51,350 nucleotides of DNA, from the NCBI RefSeq assembly GCF_016862095.1, contig NZ_BOMH01000011.1, forward strand, positions 1-51,350. Direction: 5' to 3'. How positions within the stretch are numbered: the first letter of the stretch is position 1; each line of letters starts with the position of its first letter. A program made the translations under genes and the position numbers. Shown here in pieces: positions 25,860-34,646 of the stretch. The notes beneath the pieces were generated by a model. It saw only the letters and a program-made list of their open reading frames with translations. It did not search any database and was not told the DNA's origin. The DNA is from Actinoplanes cyaneus. GTDB lineage: Bacteria > Actinomycetota > Actinomycetes > Mycobacteriales > Micromonosporaceae.

Positions 25860-27504
25860 GCAGCGTCAGGCTCACGACGGTTCCGCCGCCGGGAGCGTCG
25901 TCGAGCCGGATCGTCCCGTGGTGCCGTTCCACGATGCGCAGGCAGGTGGAGAGTCCGATTCCGTGCCCGGTGCGCGAGTCCGGATCCACCTGCGCGAACA
26001 TGTCGAAGATCCGGTCCCGGTGCTCGGCCGGGATGCCGAGGCCGTTGTCGGCGATCGTCAGGAGCCAGGCGCCGGGCCCGGCCGAGTAGCCGATCCGCAC
26101 GCGCGGCGGCCGGTGCGGGTCGCGGTACTTGATCGCGTTGTCGACGAGGTTCTGCAGGAGCTGGCGCAGCAACGTCCGGTCCCCGGTGACCACCGGCATC
26201 GGGCCCTGCGTCAGCACCTCGGCGCCGGTGTGCTCGATCAGCGTCCGCAGGTCCGCGGTCACCTGTTCGAGCACCCCGGCCAGGTCGACGTCGCCGATCT
26301 GGCACGGCGCGTGCCCGGCCCGGGCGTAACTGAGCAAAGCCTGCACGAGCTGCTGCATCCGTTCCACCGCGCGCAGCGCCCCGCCGGCCCACTTGGCGGC
26401 GCGGGCGTCCAGCTGGTCGTGATACTCCTCGTGGAGCAGCTCGAGGTAGCCGTGCGCCCCGGCGAGCGGCCGGACCAGGTCGTGGCTGACCGCGGCGGCG
26501 AAACCCTCCAGCTCGTTGTTGGAGCGTTTCAGCTCGACGACCGCGGCGGCCACCTCGGCGTGCGCCTGCTCCAGCCGCCGGCGGTAGACGCGGTCCTGGG
26601 TGACGTCGGTGACGGCGACGACCGCGCCGATCCGCTCACCGCTGTCGGCGAACATGCTGCGGCCGGTGGCGACCACAGTGATGTGCTGACCGGCGGCGGT
26701 CCGGATGATGAACTCGGCGTCGTCGACCGCGTCCTCGTGCAGGGCGCGGTTGAGCGGGATGTCCTGCTCCCGCATCGGCGTCACCCCGTCCGGCTGATAC
26801 AGGCCGAACTCCATCGGCAACTGATCGGGCGGAGTGTGAACGTCGTTCTCGACGCCCGCCCACCGGCGGGCGGCCCGGTTCAGCACGGTCATCCGGCCGG
26901 TCTCGTCGGCCGCGGCGATACCGACCCCGACCGTCTCGAGCACGGTGTCGATGAACTTGCGGTCGCGCTGCGCCTGCTCGGCCAGCTCGGCGTTGAGCCG
27001 GGCCTGACGACGCCGCTCGAAGAGCCCGACCACCACGTCGCCCAGGTCGGCGAGCCGGGCCATCTGCCGTTCGCCGAGGGTCTTGGGCACGTCGTCGAAC
27101 ACGCAGAGCGTGCCGAGAGCGTAGCCGGACGGGGTGATCAGCGACGTGGAGGCGTAGAACCGGATGTCGCCGCGACGGCCGTCGACGAAGGGATTGCCCG
27201 CGTACGCCGGGTGCTTGCTCGCGTCCGTGATCTGGATGGTGTCACCGGCCAGGAAGTGCACGTTGCACATCGACTCGGTGCGGGGCTGCTCACCGCACTC
27301 GAAGCCGACCGCCGTGAGCTGGCACTGCCGATTCGCGTCGATCAGGTTCAGGGTGGCGTGCGGGACGTCAGCCACCATCGCCGCGACCCGGACGACCGCC
27401 TCCAGCTCGTCGTCGGCCGGCTCGTCGAGCAGCTGGTACTCGTGCAGCGCCGCCAGCCGGTCCTGTTCGAGGTCCCGGAACGGCACGTCGATCAGCAGGG
27501 TCAC
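25846..27504 (-). CDS. GAF-PAS sensor histidine kinase downstream of the tad genes
   Basis: This soluble kinase of about 552 residues has a GAF domain (1-160; AAMVADVPHATLNLIDANRQ, with Cys in RTESMCNVHF). A PAS domain follows (VLETVGVGIAAADETGRMTV to RMTVLNRAARRWAGV), then a coiled linker, HisKA (AVSHDLVRPLAGAHGYLELL) and HATPase (NLVDNAIKYRD, IADNGLGIPAEHRDRIFDMF, GHGIGLSTCLRIVERHHGTI). The Arg before Pro-Leu of the H-box is kept. Start GTG 27504 (VTLLIDVPFRDLEQDRLAAL) is preferred over an upstream TTG at 27552 that would overlap tadC. It follows tadC by 40 bp on the same strand and may be the last gene of the tad operon, hinting that pilus production is tied to signalling. Its 3' end overlaps the convergent VOC gene. 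Confidence 0.92.
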   Translation of the reverse strand: MTLLIDVPFRDLEQDRLAALHEYQLLDEPADDELEAVVRVAAMVADVPHATLNLIDANRQCQLTAVGFECGEQPRTESMCNVHFLAGDTIQITDASKHPAYAGNPFVDGRRGDIRFYASTSLITPSGYALGTLCVFDDVPKTLGERQMARLADLGDVVVGLFERRRQARLNAELAEQAQRDRKFIDTVLETVGVGIAAADETGRMTVLNRAARRWAGVENDVHTPPDQLPMEFGLYQPDGVTPMREQDIPLNRALHEDAVDDAEFIIRTAAGQHITVVATGRSMFADSGERIGAVVAVTDVTQDRVYRRRLEQAHAEVAAAVVELKRSNNELEGFAAAVSHDLVRPLAGAHGYLELLHEEYHDQLDARAAKWAGGALRAVERMQQLVQALLSYARAGHAPCQIGDVDLAGVLEQVTADLRTLIEHTGAEVLTQGPMPVVTGDRTLLRQLLQNLVDNAIKYRDPHRPPRVRIGYSAGPGAWLLTIADNGLGIPAEHRDRIFDMFAQVDPDSRTGHGIGLSTCLRIVERHHGTIRLDDAPGGGTVVSLTLPRAG

Positions 27505-27544
27505 CCCTCGTTCATCGGCCGCCCGGCGACGATTCTTAGCGCTC

Positions 27545-28462
27545 CTATTCAAAGGACTTGATGAGTTGCAGGACGGCCGGCCCGATCAGGATCACGAAGA
27601 TCGCCGGCAGCATGCAGAACATCACCGGGAAGATCAGCTTGACCGGCACCTTCTGGGCCAGTTCCTCGGCCCGCTGCCGGCGCCGGACCCGCTGGTCCTG
27701 GGCGTGCTCGCGGAGGATGTTCGCCACCGAGATGCCCAGTTCGCCGGCCTGCACCAACGCGGTGACCAGGCGTTTCAGGTCGCGGACGGTGGTACGGTCG
27801 GCGAGCGCGCGCAGCGCGTCGGCGCGGGCCACGCCGAGCCGCATCTCCTGCAGCACCCGGCGCAGTTCGTCGGCCATCGGCCCGGCCATGCCACGGCCCA
27901 CGTGATCCATCGCGGAGTCCAGGCCCAGGCCCGCCTCCACGCCGATGACCAGCGCGTCCATCACGTCCGGCAGCGACCGCAGCAGCAACTGCTGGCGTTT
28001 GAGCCCCGCGTTGTAGAGCAGCAGCCGGGGCAGCAGGAAACCGGCGATCAGCCCGGCCGGAGCGCCGAGCAGCCCGCCCCGGCCGCCGCCGAGGGCGTGG
28101 CCGACCGCGGCGCAGAACGCGGCGGCGGCCACTGACGCGAGCGGCCGGATCCGGATCACCCGGGCCAGCGGCCAGGCGGGCGGGTTTCCGGCGCGGTCCA
28201 GCCCCAGGATCAGCCGGCGTCGATCGCGGCCGGAGGTGAGCACGTCACCGCAGCGCGTCGCCGCGGACCGGACGAGCGAACCGAGCCGGCCGCCGGGCGA
28301 GTGGCCGGTCCCGGCCGGGATCGCGGCGTTCGGGCCGTAGGGGGCGAGGGCGCGCAGGATCCGGTCCCGTCGGGGCGGTGGCAGGACCGCGGCGGTGGCG
28401 GCGAGCAGCACGGCGAGGGCCGTCCCGAGGGCGCCGGCGACCGCGACGACGGACGCGTCCAC
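27545..28462 (-). CDS. tadC: TadC-like type II secretion F-domain protein
   Basis: This 305-residue inner-membrane platform protein belongs to Flp/Tad pilus assembly. It has an N-terminal TM (VVAVAGALGTALAVLLAATA), a central TM pair (VAAAAFCAAVGHALGG, GAPAGLIAGFLLPRLLLYNA), the T2SSF domain (LRSLPDVMDALVIGVEAGLG, DLKRLVTALVQAGELGISVA, RRQRAEELAQKVPVKLIFPV) and a final TM (MFCMLPAIFVILIGPAVLQL). It would pair with TadB to rotate or extrude pilin under the TadA ATPase. It follows tadB by 1 bp and is the last clear pilus gene of the operon. Confidence 0.92.
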   Translation of the reverse strand: MDASVVAVAGALGTALAVLLAATAAVLPPPRRDRILRALAPYGPNAAIPAGTGHSPGGRLGSLVRSAATRCGDVLTSGRDRRRLILGLDRAGNPPAWPLARVIRIRPLASVAAAAFCAAVGHALGGGRGGLLGAPAGLIAGFLLPRLLLYNAGLKRQQLLLRSLPDVMDALVIGVEAGLGLDSAMDHVGRGMAGPMADELRRVLQEMRLGVARADALRALADRTTVRDLKRLVTALVQAGELGISVANILREHAQDQRVRRRQRAEELAQKVPVKLIFPVMFCMLPAIFVILIGPAVLQLIKSFE

Positions 28463-28463
28463 C

Positions 28464-29426
28464 TCAGACCTCGACCTTGACCACGGCGCGCAGCCAGACC
28501 GCCCCGATCGCCATGAGGACGACCGCGGCGGCCACCATCACCAGGCCGATCGGCTGCTGGAACAGGGGACGCAGGTAGCCCGGCTGGGTCACCCAGATCC
28601 CGCCGGCGGCGAGAAAGGGCATGGCTCCGAGGACGTACGCCGAAACCCGCCCCTCGCCGGACAACGACCGCACCTGTCGTCGCAGGTAGGCCCGCTCCCG
28701 CATGGTGTCGGCGGTCGTCTGCATCACCTCGACCAGGCTGCCGCCGACCTCCTTCTGCAGGCGCAACGCCATGACCAGCCAGAGCATCTCGGTGCTGTTC
28801 ATCCGGTCGCCGACGCGCTCCAGCGCGTCCTCGAACTCGCCGCTGATCCTGGTCTCGGACAGCGCCCGGCGCAGCTCACCGGCGACCGGCCCGTCGTCGT
28901 CCCGGACCGTCGCCTCGACCGACTGGTGCAGCGTGAAGCCGGATCGCAGCGAGCTGATCATGAGCTGGAGGACGCCCGGAAGCTCGTCGGAGAACGCCTG
29001 CTCCCGGCGGCGGACCCGGGAGCGCAGCACACTGTTCGCACCGGCGAAGCCGGCGGGCAGCCCGAGGACCACGGCGGTGACCGGGCTCAGCAGCAGACCC
29101 GCCGCCAGTGCCATCGCCGCGGCGGCGAGCGCCCGGAGCACCAGCCACTCGGACGGCCGCAGCGTGCCGCCGAGCCGGTCCAGCATCGGGGCGCTGCGCC
29201 CGGCCAGCCGAGCCAGGCCCGGGCGCTGCTCCACCCGGCGGCCCAGGGCCGCGAGCACCCGGCGCAGCGGCGGTTCCGGTTCCGCCTCGCGGTGCGCCGA
29301 GAAGCGCCGCAGCGTGGCGAGCCGGCGCTGGACCGGGGTCCGGCCGAGGGTGGCCCGCAGGATCACGAACGCGATCACGAACACCGCTGCCGCGCCGGCG
29401 ACGACCGCCGTGACCAGGGCGCTCAT
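28464..29426 (-). CDS. tadB: TadB-like type II secretion F-domain protein
   Basis: This 320-residue membrane platform protein is a paralogue of TadC. It has an N-terminal TM (VVAGAAAVFVIAFVILRATL), a middle TM pair (LRALAAAAMALAAGLLLSPV and following), the T2SSF domain (FSDELPGVLQLMISSLRSGF, LHQSVEATVRDDDGPVAGEL, MLWLVMALRLQKEVGGSLVE) and two C-terminal TMs. The frame is open further upstream, but ATG 29426, 3 bp after the tadA stop, gives the normal N-terminus MSALVTAVVAG. Confidence 0.92.
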   Translation of the reverse strand: MSALVTAVVAGAAAVFVIAFVILRATLGRTPVQRRLATLRRFSAHREAEPEPPLRRVLAALGRRVEQRPGLARLAGRSAPMLDRLGGTLRPSEWLVLRALAAAAMALAAGLLLSPVTAVVLGLPAGFAGANSVLRSRVRRREQAFSDELPGVLQLMISSLRSGFTLHQSVEATVRDDDGPVAGELRRALSETRISGEFEDALERVGDRMNSTEMLWLVMALRLQKEVGGSLVEVMQTTADTMRERAYLRRQVRSLSGEGRVSAYVLGAMPFLAAGGIWVTQPGYLRPLFQQPIGLVMVAAAVVLMAIGAVWLRAVVKVEV

Positions 29427-29428
29427 GG

Positions 29429-30796
29429 TCACCGCCGCCGGGTGGCGAACATCCCGGACGGGAGCGTCACGCCGTACATCTGAAGGGTGTCGGTGAAATG
29501 CGGGCGGATCCCGGTGGTGCGCAGGACCCCGGAACCGCCCGGGAGCTCGGCGCCGGCCGCCGCGTCGTAGACGAACAGGTCCTGCAGCGTGACGACGTCG
29601 CCCTCCATGCCCACCACCTCGGTGATGTGGGTGACCTTGCGGGCGCCGTCCTTGAAGCGGCTGACCTGCAGGATCAGGTCGACCGCGGAGCTGATCTGGT
29701 CGCGGATCGCACGGATCGGCAGGTCCATGCCGGCCATCAGCACCATCGTCTCGAGGCGGGACACCGCGTCGCGCGGCGTGTTCGCGTGCAGGGTGGTCAG
29801 CGAGCCGTCGTGGCCGGTGTTCATCGCCTGCAGCATGTCCAGCGCTGCCGCGTCGCGGACCTCGCCGACCACGATCCGGTCCGGGCGCATCCGCAGGGCG
29901 TTGCGGACCAGATCGCGGGTGGTGATCGTGCCCCGGCCCTCGGAGTTCGGCGGGCGTGACTCCAGGCGCACCACGTGGTCCTGGACCAGTTGCAGCTCGG
30001 CGGCGTCCTCGATGGTGACGATGCGCTCGTCGGCCGGGACGAATCCGGAGAGGATGTTCAGGATCGTGGTCTTGCCGGAGCCGGTGCCGCCGCTGACCAG
30101 GATGTTGCGCCGGCCGCGCACGCACGCGTCCAGGAACTCCGCGGCCTGCCGGGTCAGCGTGCCGTACTGCAGCAGGTCCCCGACGGTCAGCGGCACCGCG
30201 GCGAACTTACGGATGGTCAGCGTCGGCCCGTCCAGCGCGATCGGCGGGACCACGGCGTTGACCCGGCTCCCGTCCGGCAACCGCGCGTCGACGGTCGGGC
30301 TGGCCTCGTCCACGCGCCGGCCGACCCGGGAACAGATCCGGTCGATGATCCGGCGCAGGTGCTGCTCGTCGTCGAACTCGGCGGCCACCTTCTCGAGCCG
30401 GCCGAACCGTTCGATGTAGACCGAGTGCGGCCCGTTCACCATCACCTCGTTCACCGACGGGTCGCGCAGCAGCGACTCGATCGGGCCGTGGCCGAGCACC
30501 TCGTCGGTCACCTCCCGGATGATCCGGGCCCGGTCCGCGCCGGAGAGCGGGGTCTCCTCCCGGGCCAGCAGGTCGTTGAGCACCTCCCGGACCTTCGCGT
30601 CCAGGTCCTCGCCGTGACCGCTGCCGTAGAGGGTCGGGCCCAGCTCGTCGGCGAGCCGCCGCTGGATCCGCAGCCGCACCTCGCCGACCTGGTCGACCGG
30701 CTGCCGCCCGGCTGCCCGGTAGCGTTCGCCGCCGCGCGTCTCGGCCGGCGGTGGTGGCGGCGTGCCGGCGCCGCCCAGGCGGCTGGAGAGACTCAT
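29429..30796 (-). CDS. tadA: TadA/CpaF-family secretion ATPase
   Basis: This 455-residue cytoplasmic hexameric ATPase would power Tad pilus assembly. N-terminal domain: VRLRIQRRLADELGPTLYGS and ILREVTDEVLGHGPIE-like segment, then VNEVMVNGPHSVYIERFGRL. RecA-like domain: Walker A NILVSGGTGSGKTTILNILS, Asp box ERIVTIEDAAELQL, His box RNALRMRPDRIVVGEVRDAA (Walker B), and MNTGHDGSLTTLHANTPRDA. All motifs are intact. It overlaps the upstream TadZ-like gene by 4 bp (ATGA). Confidence 0.95.
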   Translation of the reverse strand: MSLSSRLGGAGTPPPPPAETRGGERYRAAGRQPVDQVGEVRLRIQRRLADELGPTLYGSGHGEDLDAKVREVLNDLLAREETPLSGADRARIIREVTDEVLGHGPIESLLRDPSVNEVMVNGPHSVYIERFGRLEKVAAEFDDEQHLRRIIDRICSRVGRRVDEASPTVDARLPDGSRVNAVVPPIALDGPTLTIRKFAAVPLTVGDLLQYGTLTRQAAEFLDACVRGRRNILVSGGTGSGKTTILNILSGFVPADERIVTIEDAAELQLVQDHVVRLESRPPNSEGRGTITTRDLVRNALRMRPDRIVVGEVRDAAALDMLQAMNTGHDGSLTTLHANTPRDAVSRLETMVLMAGMDLPIRAIRDQISSAVDLILQVSRFKDGARKVTHITEVVGMEGDVVTLQDLFVYDAAAGAELPGGSGVLRTTGIRPHFTDTLQMYGVTLPSGMFATRRR

Positions 30797-31962
30797 GAGA
30801 ACAACCTCCGGAGAAAGCCACGCCGCCGCCGCGGTCCGGTGTCGACCCCGGCGACCCGGTCCCCGAGCTCCCGGATCGCCCGGCTGACCGGGTGCAGCGG
30901 GTGGGACGCGGCGATCGGCTCGCCCTTGTCGACCGAGAGCGGCACGTCCCGGCTGGCCGGCACCTGCACCGTGAACGGCATCCCGACCGCCGCCTCCACC
31001 TCGGACGGGCTCAGGCCGGCCTGGGTGTTCGCCAGGTTGAGGACCAGCAGGCGCTTGTCCTTCGGGTAGTCGAGCAGGTCGAACATCTCCGAGGTGAGCC
31101 GCACCGACTTCAGCGTGGGCAGGTCCGGGGTGACGATCGGGACGAACCAGTCGGACATGTCCAGCGCGGCGAGCACCTGATCGGTGACCACCGCCGGCGT
31201 GTCCACCACGACGAAGTCGTAGAGCGGGCGGGCCACGTCCAGCAACTCGACGACGAACTCCCGGCGCACCTGCTCGCCCTCGGCGGGGCTCGGCGGGGCC
31301 AGCAGAGCGTCAAGACCTTGGCGGTACGTCGTCACGATGGACCGCAGCCCGGGCTCGTCCAGCCGCCCGGCCATCGGCAGGCCCCCGGCGATGTTGCGTT
31401 CCGGGGCCAGCTTCATCATGATCGCCACGTCACCGAACTGCAGGTCCAGATCCATCAGCAGCACCCGGCGCCCGGCACCGGCCAGCGCGACGGCCAGGTT
31501 GACCGCCACCACGCTGCGCCCGCAGCCGCCCTTGCCGGCGAAGACCGTCACCACCCGGGCGTACGGGGCGCGGTCGCCGGAGCCGCGCATGCTGGTGCTC
31601 AACGCCTTGGAGAGGTCGACCGACCGTACCGACGCGTTGCGCAGGCCCTCCTCGTCATCCTCGGCGACCAGCTCCCGGATGCCGGACTGGAGACAGCGCA
31701 GCACCACACCGGCCTCGATCACCCGGCGGATCAGCACCACCCCGATCACCGGGCGCTGCAGCCGCTGGTACGCCGTGAACATCAGCGCCTCGTCCAGATC
31801 CACCTCCGGGCCGAGCACCACGAGCAGGGTCTCCGGGTATCGCGGCAGGTAGGACTCCAGCTCGCTCATGCTCTTGAGCATCGTGCCGCCGATCGCGCGG
31901 AAGTCGTTGCCCCAGTGCTGACGGCGCTCGTCGTCAGGCTCCACGTAGACGTACAGGCTCAT
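30793..31962 (-). CDS. TadZ/CpaE-like pilus localisation ATPase
   Basis: This 389-residue protein has an N-terminal degenerate receiver-like domain (1-120: SLYVYVEPDDERRQHWGNDF, SYLPRYPETLLVVLGPEVDL) and a C-terminal MinD/ParA ATPase domain (about 135-389). The deviant Walker A reads FAGKGGCGRSVVAVNLA, with Arg where the P-loop Lys normally stands; the signature Lys of KGG is present. The Walker-A' and B strands are RRVLLMDLDLQFGDVAIMM and FVVVDTPAVVTDQVLAALDM. In tad systems this protein places the machine at a cell pole. It overlaps tadA by 4 bp and is 37 bp downstream of the CpaB-like gene. Confidence 0.9.
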   Translation of the reverse strand: MSLYVYVEPDDERRQHWGNDFRAIGGTMLKSMSELESYLPRYPETLLVVLGPEVDLDEALMFTAYQRLQRPVIGVVLIRRVIEAGVVLRCLQSGIRELVAEDDEEGLRNASVRSVDLSKALSTSMRGSGDRAPYARVVTVFAGKGGCGRSVVAVNLAVALAGAGRRVLLMDLDLQFGDVAIMMKLAPERNIAGGLPMAGRLDEPGLRSIVTTYRQGLDALLAPPSPAEGEQVRREFVVELLDVARPLYDFVVVDTPAVVTDQVLAALDMSDWFVPIVTPDLPTLKSVRLTSEMFDLLDYPKDKRLLVLNLANTQAGLSPSEVEAAVGMPFTVQVPASRDVPLSVDKGEPIAASHPLHPVSRAIRELGDRVAGVDTGPRRRRGFLRRLFS

Positions 31963-31999
31963 GGCGTCACCAGCGCTGCACCACGGATCCCGGGCCCGC

Positions 32000-32806
32000 T
32001 CATCGGACGACCCAGCTGGTGTCGACGGCCGGGCCGGTGCTCGCGGTGGCGTCCGCGCCGAGCAGCGCGAGGTAGAGGGACCCGCTCTGCGCCGCGTGCA
32101 CCAGCCGCAGGGCGTCGGTGTCGCCGACGGCGAGCGTCACGACGTACCGCTGAGTCGTCTCTTGCTGGTTCGAGGTCGTGGGCCCAGGGGTGGGGGAGAC
32201 GCCGGCCGGCGCGGAGGGGGACGCCGCCGTGGTGGCGGCAGGCTGGGGCGCCGCCTCCCCGATGGTGATCACCTGTGCCTTCGGCAGCAGCAGTTCGGTC
32301 ATCGGGACGGTGTCCCTGTCGCTCTCGGTCAGGACCCTCAGCTGGTACGTGTAATAGACCGCCACCTCGTCGCCGGGCGTGATGTTCCCGGCGACCTGCG
32401 GGGCGACGTTGAGCGCCACCGACACGGCGAGCGACTTGCGCGGCACCGGGATGCGGCCGGTGTGCGACGGTGACGGCGGCGCGTGCACGAAGAGCGTCTG
32501 CATGATCAGTTGCCGCGGCTGCAGGTCAGCGCCGAGCCGGAGCCGGTCGAGCGCAGCGTCCCAGGTGGTCATCGCCCCGGCCGGCACCGTGACGGTCGGG
32601 ACCAGGAGCCGCTCGGTCAGGCCCCGGCCGCGGATGTCGGCGCCACTGGTCCCGGCCGCGATGTGCCTGCTCGCCACCAGGACCCAGGTGCCCTCCTTCC
32701 CGCTCAGTGCCCGGCGGTCGGCCGAGCGGGCGTAGGACAGCACGGCCATCCCGCTGATCGCGGCCAGCGCCAGCGCGGCCAGCAGGATCAGGATGCGGCG
32801 GCGCAT
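32000..32806 (-). CDS. CpaB/RcpC-like pilus assembly protein (SAF domain)
   Basis: This 268-residue membrane-anchored protein has TM/signal anchor ILILLAALALAAISGMAVLS, then a SAF domain (VLVASRHIAAGTSGADIRGR, RLLVPTVTVPAGAMTTWDAA) and a RcpC-type beta domain (SLAVSVALNVAPQVAGNITP, GDEVAVYYTYQLRV). A low-complexity Ser/Thr/Pro/Ala stretch (ATTAASPSAPAGVSPTPGPT) is followed by a C-terminal strand set (YVVTLAVGDTDALRLVHAAQ). In Gram-negatives CpaB links the secretin; in this monoderm a cell-wall-facing or periplasmic-space role is inferred. Confidence 0.88.
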   Translation of the reverse strand: MRRRILILLAALALAAISGMAVLSYARSADRRALSGKEGTWVLVASRHIAAGTSGADIRGRGLTERLLVPTVTVPAGAMTTWDAALDRLRLGADLQPRQLIMQTLFVHAPPSPSHTGRIPVPRKSLAVSVALNVAPQVAGNITPGDEVAVYYTYQLRVLTESDRDTVPMTELLLPKAQVITIGEAAPQPAATTAASPSAPAGVSPTPGPTTSNQQETTQRYVVTLAVGDTDALRLVHAAQSGSLYLALLGADATASTGPAVDTSWVVR

Positions 32807-32829
32807 CGCGTCATCCCCTCAGGCACCGG

Positions 32830-34161
32830 TCATCCCGTACGGCCGATCACCATGGCGCCGTAGTACTGCGACGTCGCGAACCGCGTCGGGAGATGGTCGG
32901 TCGCCAGCGTCTTGGTGAAGTATCCGTAGACGCAGGACTGTGCGGCGCACAGCAGCTTCTGGACCCCGGAGACCGCGGAGGGGATCGCGGAGTTCGGCGC
33001 CAGCAGCCCGGTCAGGAGCCCGCCGAGACCGCTGACCAGGGTCTCGTAACCGGTGAAGACGAACGGCGCGAAACCGACGATCCGGTAGTAGGACGGCAGA
33101 ATGTTGATCAGCGCGGCCTGCCTGTCGAAGATCGGCACCAGCACCGGCTGACCCGAGGTGACCAGCGCGTTCAGCCGGTTGACGCAGGCGGTCGCCGCTG
33201 TCGCGGTGGCGAGGCCGAGGGTGAACCCGCCGACCCAGCTGTCCACCGTCCCGTTGGTCGCCGGGATGTCGGCCAGCGTGCAGGTGGCCGGGTTCGGCGC
33301 GCTGACCGGCAGGATCCCCAGCAGCGCGGTCGAGCCGTTCGGCTGCCCCAGCCAGGCGTAGCCGCCGACCGTCTCGGTGACCGCCGCCGGGCAGGACGAC
33401 GACAGGATGCCGTTGCTGATCGAGACGTAGTCGGTGGCCGGGCTGGAGAGACCGAGCAGCGGGTACACGCCGGTGCCCTGGAGCAGCGGGTTCAGGCCGC
33501 CGAGCAGCGGCGGGGCGAAGAACTTGCTGTGGTTGCCGGTGATCCGCAGGAAGTCGCACCTGGAGATGCCGAGGGCGAAGACGTCACTGATCGCCGGCAC
33601 CCCCCAGGCGACCCGGCCGCACGCGCCCATCCGCGCCCCGGCGTACGCCGCTCCGGCCAGCCCGGCGCCGAACAGCGGCGGCACCACTGTGGTGTTGTCG
33701 GCGTTGCGGGTGGTGGTGCGGACCTCGACGTACCGGTACGGCCCGGAGGTGCTGGGCAGCGCGGGACAGCTGACCGGGGTGTTCCAGGAGCCGGGGCAGC
33801 CGCTGTCCGGGGTGGTGACGCCGGCCGCGGACACCGTGTAGATGCAGAACTGCACGTCGGAGACGAGGTCCTTGGCGTTCTTGTCGGCGTACTGCTGCGC
33901 GTTGTCCCGCTGGGCGCTGACCGTGCAGGACGGCGAGACCAGGTTCCTGTCGGCGGTCGCGGCGCAGACCTGGGCGATCTTCCACGAGGCCGCGTCCGCC
34001 CCGCTCTGCAACTGCTCGCGCTCGGCGTAGAGCGCGCCGATGTCGATCACCAGAGCCGCCATGCCGAGCAGCACCCCGGTGCCGGCCAGCGCGGCGACCA
34101 GCGCGGTGACCACGCCGTGCTCGCCGCGCGGCGGTGACAGGGCGCGGATCAGCCGACGCAT
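32830..34161 (-). CDS. TadG-like pilus assembly protein
   Basis: This 443-residue protein has an N-terminal prepilin-like anchor after a basic tip (MRRLIRALSPPRGEHGVVTA, then LVAALAGTGVLLGMAALVID). The TadG/von-Willebrand-associated opening IGALYAEREQLQSGADAASW follows. The long extracytoplasmic part carries many Cys (QVCAATADRN, SPSCTV, VQFCIY, DSGCPGSW, PVSCPA, KLLCAAQSCVYGYF), so several disulfides are likely, consistent with an exported protein. Its start overlaps the TadE-like stop by 13 bp. It is probably a minor pilin or pilus-associated protein. Confidence 0.85.
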   Translation of the reverse strand: MRRLIRALSPPRGEHGVVTALVAALAGTGVLLGMAALVIDIGALYAEREQLQSGADAASWKIAQVCAATADRNLVSPSCTVSAQRDNAQQYADKNAKDLVSDVQFCIYTVSAAGVTTPDSGCPGSWNTPVSCPALPSTSGPYRYVEVRTTTRNADNTTVVPPLFGAGLAGAAYAGARMGACGRVAWGVPAISDVFALGISRCDFLRITGNHSKFFAPPLLGGLNPLLQGTGVYPLLGLSSPATDYVSISNGILSSSCPAAVTETVGGYAWLGQPNGSTALLGILPVSAPNPATCTLADIPATNGTVDSWVGGFTLGLATATAATACVNRLNALVTSGQPVLVPIFDRQAALINILPSYYRIVGFAPFVFTGYETLVSGLGGLLTGLLAPNSAIPSAVSGVQKLLCAAQSCVYGYFTKTLATDHLPTRFATSQYYGAMVIGRTG

Positions 34162-34646
34162 GACATCACCCCGGTGGCGCTCATCGTGATCGTGCCCATG
34201 CTCTGGCCGCCGACGAGCTTGACCAGCGCCACCATCGGCGTGATCGGCTGGTACTGGCGGGTCAGGACGACCTTGGCGTCGGCGCCGACGAGCGAGGCGG
34301 CGGAGCAGACCGTGACCGCCTGGGTCACCGACGACGCGCCGCCGGCCCCGACGATGCCGTTGACCTTGGTCTGCACCGCCGCGGGCGTGCCGTTGAGCGC
34401 GCCGAGCCGGGCGCCCTCCCGGGCCGCCTCGGTGAGCTGGATGTACTGCTGCAGCAGCCGGCCCATGTCGACGATGCCGAACAGGATCAGCAGGATCACC
34501 GGCATCACCACGGCGGTCTCCAGCGCCGCCGCGCCCCGGTCCCGGTTACCTCGCGGTGCTCTCCGCTCCCTGGGCGAGCACCATGCGCAACATCCCGGCC
34601 AGCCGGTCCGCCGTGTACGGTTTCGCGACGAATGGCGACCCGGCAC
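34149..34646 (-). CDS. TadE-like pseudopilin; start overlaps the upstream receiver gene
   Basis: This TadE-family protein has the motif RDRGAAALETAVVMPVILLILFGIV split as RDRGAAALE (Gly/Glu prepilin-type site) and a TM from AVVMPVILLILFGIVDMGRL, then LLQQYIQLTEAAREGARLGA. The only ATG/GTG/TTG in frame before the motif is GTG 34646, which gives a 41-residue Arg/Cys-rich leader unlike the family and overlaps the receiver gene by about 100 bp. A shorter protein starting at a rare codon, coupled to the receiver stop at 34546, is possible. The downstream body (residues 42 on) is certain; the start is not. Confidence 0.8.
   Translation of the reverse strand: MPGRHSSRNRTRRTGWPGCCAWCSPRERRAPRGNRDRGAAALETAVVMPVILLILFGIVDMGRLLQQYIQLTEAAREGARLGALNGTPAAVQTKVNGIVGAGGASSVTQAVTVCSAASLVGADAKVVLTRQYQPITPMVALVKLVGGQSMGTITMSATGVMSCVG

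Noticed and set aside
25918..27561. 547-codon plus-strand open frame
   Set aside because: It is the antisense of a histidine kinase with all kinase motifs on the other strand.
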